From the NCBI GenBank assembly GCA_021793335.1, contig JAJYSW010000162.1, forward strand, positions 1 to 7,434: a stretch of DNA of 7,434 bases, read 5' to 3'. Both the position numbers and the translations under genes were made by a program. Positions within the stretch are counted from its first letter, which is position 1; every line of letters begins with the position of its first letter. This stretch comes from Actinomycetes bacterium. GTDB lineage: Bacteria; Actinomycetota; Actinomycetes; Mycobacteriales; Micromonosporaceae. Positions 4,507-7,434 of the stretch are shown here, in pieces. The notes beneath the pieces were generated by a model. It was not told where the DNA came from. It saw nothing but the letters and a program-made list of their open reading frames with translations, and ran no database searches.

Positions 4507-6643
4507 AGTCCTCGACCGGTTCGTCCTTCAACGCCCCTTTGAGGATCGTGCCGACCGTCTCCTTCGAGATCACCGATCGCGACGACCCCACCGGGTTGAA
4601 GGTGTAGTCGGGGTCGGACATGAAAGCGCCCACCGTCAGCTGTGGTGTGTAGCCGAGGAACCACGAGGCCCTGTCCCCGTCGGTCGTACCGGACTTGCCG
4701 GCCACGGGCCGGTCCAGGATTTCGCCGACGACGCGGGAGGTGCCCCAGTCGCCGCAGTCGACGCCCCGGCGTTCGGTCTCGGTCACGCACCGGCCCGCGT
4801 CGGTGGCCGCTCTGGCGATGTCCTCGTCGAGCTCCTGGTGGCAGCGCGGCGCGGCCATGTCCAGTTCCTGCCCGTGCGGGTCGATGATCCGCAGCACCGG
4901 TATCGGTTCGCAGTATTCGCCTTCGGCCGCGAGCGTGTTGAACACGTTCGTCATCTCGATCGGCTGCACGTCGGAGACGCCGAGGGTGAACGGCCCCCAG
5001 CCGGCGCGGCGCTCCTCCGAGGCGTAGTAGGCATCGCCCTCACTGCGCCACTCCAGGCCCATGCGCTCGGCCATTTCCACGGTCTTGTCCGCCCCCACCT
5101 GGTCGATCAGCTGCGCGAAGTAGGTGTTGACGGACATGCCGTAACCCGACCACATGGTGCGGTCCCCGGCCATCGACGCCGAACCGTTCTTCGGGCACCA
5201 GTACCCGCCGCACGCCGTGGCCGAGGACACGAAGCTGGTGGCGACGCGGTCGGGGGAGTAGATGTGGTGGTCGAGCGGGTAGCCCTCGTCGAGGGCCGCG
5301 AGCAACGTGAAGATCTTGAACGTCGATCCGGCCTGGTAACCGCCGGTGGGGCCGCCGCCGAGCACCGGGTTGACGGTATTGGGATAGTTGCCCTTGCGGT
5401 CGACGAAACTCGGGTCGGAGTGCGGCCCGTTGTCCGATTGGTCGTAGGAGAACGTCCGGTTCAACCCGAGCGCCTTGATGCGCCCGGTGCCCGGCTCCAT
5501 CACCACCGCGCCGTGCGCGATCGGGTTGCGCTGACCGTGCGCCTCATTGACGGTGTCGTTGGCCAGCTCCTGGAGATCGGGGTCGATCGAGGTGATGACG
5601 GTGTAGCCGCCCTGGCGCAACTCCCTTTCGCGGTCGGCGGGAGTCTCCCCGAAGGCATCCTGGGCGCGCCACCAGCGCCGGAAGTAGTCGCAGAAGAAGC
5701 CGTACTCGCTCGTGGTGCCCTCGACGCCGATGCACGAGTTCGGCGGGTCTGACGTGTTGAGCTCGATCGGCAGGCTCCGCAGCTCCGAGGCGTCGCCCCG
5801 GGACAGGTAATCGACCTCGACCATCTGGTCGAGCACCCAGTTGCGTCGGCTCAGCGCCGAGGTCTGGTCGGAGGTGATCGGGTCGTAGGACGAGGGCGCC
5901 TGCACGAGCCCGGCCAGCATCGCCGCCTCGTGCACCTCCAACTCGGAGGGATGCTTGGAGAAGTACACCTGGGCGGCCGCGAAGATGCCGTACGCGTTGT
6001 GCCCGAAGTAGACCTGGTTCAGATACCGTTCGAGGATCTCGTCCTTGGTGAGCTGCTCCTCGATGGCCAACGAGAGCCTGGCCTCGCGCAGCTTCCGGCC
6101 GGCGCTCTGCTCGGTGGCGTCGATGACCTCGTCGATCGTCTCGGCGTTGAGCTGGAGTGCGCCTCTGACGTACTGCATGGTGATCGTGGAAGCGCCCTGC
6201 TCGACGCCGCCGGAGGTCTGGTTGGCGACGGCGGCCCGCATGATGCCGCGGTAGTCGACGCCGTTGTGGTCGTAGAAGCGGGCGTCCTCGGCGGCCACCA
6301 TCGCCTGCTGCATCACCGGCGAGATCTCGTCGAGGCTCACGTGACGGCGGAACTCGTCGTAGAACAGGCTCACGAGCGTCTCGCCGTCGGCGGCGTACAC
6401 GTACGAGGTGAGCGGCGGGTCGGTCTCGGCGACCTCCTCGGAGAGCACGTCGATCGCGTCGAAACCGGCTTTGGCGCTCAACCCGCCCATCGCTACCAGC
6501 GGGAATACCAGGGCCGCCACCGCCAGCCCGCATAGCAGACTGGTGCGCAGAAGGGAATAGGCGCCCTCGGCGCGCGAATTCGGATCGCCGGTGCTTCTGG
6601 TGCCGAAGCCGGCCATCTGCCATTGATGGGATCGATCGCGCAT
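4469..6643 (-). CDS. Class A penicillin-binding protein (bifunctional glycosyltransferase/transpeptidase)
   Basis: Membrane-anchored enzyme of 724 residues that polymerises lipid II and cross-links peptidoglycan. The short cytoplasmic start is followed by a transmembrane helix at about 32-55. The GT51 domain (about 80-260) shows EDARFYDHNGVD (119-130, catalytic Glu119), GASTITMQYVR (150-160), RKLREARLSLAIE (183-195) and ILERYLNQVYFG (203-214). The transpeptidase domain (about 375-705) has S440-TFK443 with the acylated Ser, S504-V-N506, and K650-SGT (the KSG variant of KTG). No PASTA domain or long Pro-rich tail follows. Eight cysteines (304, 318, 478, 483, 578, 601, 619, 630) lie outside the membrane. 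The ATG at 6643 is the first possible start, since an in-frame TAG lies 9 bases upstream inside the TAGGCT box, and it has no Shine-Dalgarno sequence. The gene ends overlapping the SURF1 gene. Confidence 0.96.
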   Translation of the reverse strand: MRDRSHQWQMAGFGTRSTGDPNSRAEGAYSLLRTSLLCGLAVAALVFPLVAMGGLSAKAGFDAIDVLSEEVAETDPPLTSYVYAADGETLVSLFYDEFRRHVSLDEISPVMQQAMVAAEDARFYDHNGVDYRGIMRAAVANQTSGGVEQGASTITMQYVRGALQLNAETIDEVIDATEQSAGRKLREARLSLAIEEQLTKDEILERYLNQVYFGHNAYGIFAAAQVYFSKHPSELEVHEAAMLAGLVQAPSSYDPITSDQTSALSRRNWVLDQMVEVDYLSRGDASELRSLPIELNTSDPPNSCIGVEGTTSEYGFFCDYFRRWWRAQDAFGETPADRERELRQGGYTVITSIDPDLQELANDTVNEAHGQRNPIAHGAVVMEPGTGRIKALGLNRTFSYDQSDNGPHSDPSFVDRKGNYPNTVNPVLGGGPTGGYQAGSTFKIFTLLAALDEGYPLDHHIYSPDRVATSFVSSATACGGYWCPKNGSASMAGDRTMWSGYGMSVNTYFAQLIDQVGADKTVEMAERMGLEWRSEGDAYYASEERRAGWGPFTLGVSDVQPIEMTNVFNTLAAEGEYCEPIPVLRIIDPHGQELDMAAPRCHQELDEDIARAATDAGRCVTETERRGVDCGDWGTSRVVGEILDRPVAGKSGTTDGDRASWFLGYTPQLTVGAFMSDPDYTFNPVGSSRSVISKETVGTILKGALKDEPVEDFTTPSKKIQFGD

Positions 6644-6649
6644 ATATCC

Positions 6650-6655
6650 AGCCTA
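6650..6655 (-). promoter_or_regulatory. -10 box for leaderless transcription of the PBP gene
   Basis: TAGGCT (TAnnnT) on the minus strand is six bases before the ATG at 6643, so the transcript would start at the start codon or within a base or two of it. Its first three bases are also the in-frame stop that fixes the gene start. The same hexamer appears upstream of cysG at 6809-6814. No convincing -35 box is seen; a Crp-like palindrome occupies the region just upstream. Confidence 0.55.
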
Positions 6656-6675
6656 GGTCACATGGCGACTCGAAG

Positions 6676-6689
6676 GTGAAAAAACTCAC
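6676..6689. promoter_or_regulatory. Crp/GlxR-like palindrome upstream of the PBP gene
   Basis: GTGA-N6-TCAC, the core of the Crp family operator (TGTGA-N6-TCACA), with an A-rich centre. Its midpoint is about 40 bp upstream of the predicted PBP transcript start, the position of a class II Crp activator site covering a weak -35. The outer T/A of the full consensus are G and G here, so affinity may be reduced. It is too far from cysG (about 138 bp) to be an obvious activator site for that gene. Confidence 0.4.
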
Positions 6690-6783
6690 GGTTGCCGATG
6701 CGGGTTTCGTGAAGGTGCGCAGGAGCGCCGCCCGCCTCGCATGAAGACTTCCCGTGGCGTGTGTCCGGTACGGAACATGCCCG

Positions 6784-6814
6784 TTGGCCGGACGAGACGG
6801 AACCCGCCTAGGCT
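6784..6814 (+). promoter_or_regulatory. Probable promoter of cysG
   Basis: TAGGCT at 6809-6814 is a TAnnnT -10 box; TTGGCC at 6784-6789 may be a poor -35 with a long 19-bp spacer. The predicted start near 6821 leaves a leader of about 27 nt that carries the strong ribosome binding site. Confidence 0.45.
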
Positions 6815-6834
6815 TATCGAGTTTGCGCTGGAGT

Positions 6835-6842
6835 GGAGGAGG
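6835..6842 (+). promoter_or_regulatory. Strong ribosome binding site of cysG
   Basis: GGAGGAGG five bases before the GTG at 6848 is a near-perfect complement of the 16S rRNA 3' end. It fixes this GTG as the start of a gene that would otherwise be easy to miss, because it has no ATG and runs off the window. Confidence 0.85.
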
Positions 6843-6847
6843 CGGAC

Positions 6848-7434
6848 GTGTCGGTCTACGAGGTGGGGCTGCGACTCGGCGGCAAAACGGTCCTCGTCGT
6901 CGGCGGCGGCACCGTCGCCGCCCGGCGCATCCCGCGACTACTCGACGCGGGCGCGCACGTCCGGCTCATCGCCCCCGAAGTGACCACCACCCTCGGCGAC
7001 TACGCCGACCGCGACGAAATCCACTGGGAGCGACGCGGCTGGAGAAGCGGCGACACCGCCGGAGCCTGGTTCGTGCTCGCCGCCACCGACGACCCCGCCG
7101 TCAACGCCGCCGTCGCCGCCGAAGCCGAAGCCGACCGCATCTGGTGCGTCCGCGCCGACGACGCCGCGGCCTCCGACGCCTGGACGCTCGCCCGGACCGC
7201 CTTCGACGGCGTCAGCATCGCCATCAGCGCCTCCGGCGATCCCGGCCGCGCCGCAGCCGTCCGCGACGCGGTCGCCGCACGGCTGCGCTCGGGCGAGATC
7301 GACGCGCCCCGCACTCGGGGCGGCGGAGGCGGCGCGGGCGTCGCCCTCGTCGGCGCCGGCCCCGGCGACGCCGACCTGATCACCCTCCGCGGGCTCGAAC
7401 TGCTCCGCCGGGCCGACGTCGTCGTCTCCGACCG
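6848..7434 (+). CDS. cysG: Siroheme synthase CysG (precorrin-2 dehydrogenase fused to uroporphyrinogen-III methyltransferase), N-terminal part
   Basis: The 195 visible codons start with GTG and reach the right edge. Residues 1-110 form the NAD-binding precorrin-2 dehydrogenase/ferrochelatase part: GGKTVLVVGGGTVAARR (11-27) is the Rossmann fold, LAATDDPAVN (77-86) the NAD site, and VRADD (101-105) carries the Asp equivalent to the catalytic Asp of CysG/Met8. Residues 123-146 (VSIAISASGDPGRAAAVRDA...) are the start of the dimerisation segment, which here stops early. After a Gly-rich linker (158-162), VALVGAGPGDADLITLRG (165-182) opens the S-adenosylmethionine-dependent uroporphyrinogen-III C-methyltransferase domain, cut by the window end. 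The product makes siroheme for sulfite and nitrite reductases. The short linker fits actinobacterial CysG as I remember it, rather than the E. coli form, which has about 60 more residues there. Confidence 0.93.
   Translation, partial: MSVYEVGLRLGGKTVLVVGGGTVAARRIPRLLDAGAHVRLIAPEVTTTLGDYADRDEIHWERRGWRSGDTAGAWFVLAATDDPAVNAAVAAEAEADRIWCVRADDAAASDAWTLARTAFDGVSIAISASGDPGRAAAVRDAVAARLRSGEIDAPRTRGGGGGAGVALVGAGPGDADLITLRGLELLRRADVVVSD

Noticed and set aside
5544..6689. A 381-codon minus-strand frame overlapping the PBP gene
   Set aside because: It is an Arg-rich frame-shifted shadow of the PBP; all GT51 and transpeptidase motifs are in the other frame.
6741..6983. An 80-codon plus-strand frame starting with ATG before cysG
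   Set aside because: It runs out of frame into cysG, has no ribosome binding site, and cysG has a near-perfect one at 6835-6842 plus clear domain motifs.
1..7434. CRISPR array, insertion sequence, toxin-antitoxin or defence system
   Set aside because: No spaced repeats, transposase, or toxin/antitoxin or defence motifs were seen on either strand; the intact genes are ordinary core functions.

Overview
The window reads as chromosomal DNA of a high-GC Gram-positive bacterium (Actinobacteria). Supporting signs are strong G/C bias at third codon positions, several genes without a ribosome binding site that sit directly behind TAnnnT -10 boxes (leaderless starts, common in this phylum), a SigB/SigF-type promoter in front of a catalase, and a siroheme synthase with the short linker typical of actinobacterial CysG. 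I cannot name a genus. The acidic SURF1 and PBP sequences might fit a salt-tolerant lineage, but that is only a hint.

Layout. (1) 1-187, minus: the first 62 codons of a KatE-type catalase, running off the left edge, with a stress-sigma-factor promoter at 227-252. (2) About 253-811: no intact gene. The right part (576-782, plus) holds what looks like the decayed C-terminal end of a tyrosine recombinase, pointing at the 3' end of a tRNA-Arg(TCT) gene (812-888, minus). This is the arrangement left by an integrative element. (3) 889-1276: non-coding, with a large imperfect hairpin (957-999), a second possible SigB-like promoter (1075-1100) and an inverted repeat (1176-1232). (4) 1277-2284, plus: M48 zinc metallopeptidase. 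It converges on (5) 2326-3666, minus: an M20 family di/tripeptidase-like hydrolase. A compact GC-rich hairpin (2294-2313) lies between their stops as a shared terminator. (6) 3703-4506, plus: SURF1 family cytochrome oxidase assembly protein, divergent from the M20 gene across only 36 bp. (7) 4469-6643, minus: bifunctional class A penicillin-binding protein, whose 3' end overlaps the SURF1 3' end by 38 bp. (8) 6848 to the right edge, plus: the N-terminal part of siroheme synthase CysG.

These genes do not form one pathway. They are single-gene transcription units for oxidative stress defence, protein and peptide turnover, respiratory complex assembly, cell wall synthesis and tetrapyrrole synthesis. 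Apart from the integrase scar the content is ordinary and core-like, and I see no undescribed multi-gene system. The most informative signals are regulatory: SigB-like promoter geometry, back-to-back leaderless promoters, a Crp-like palindrome upstream of the PBP gene, and a tRNA-linked recombinase remnant.
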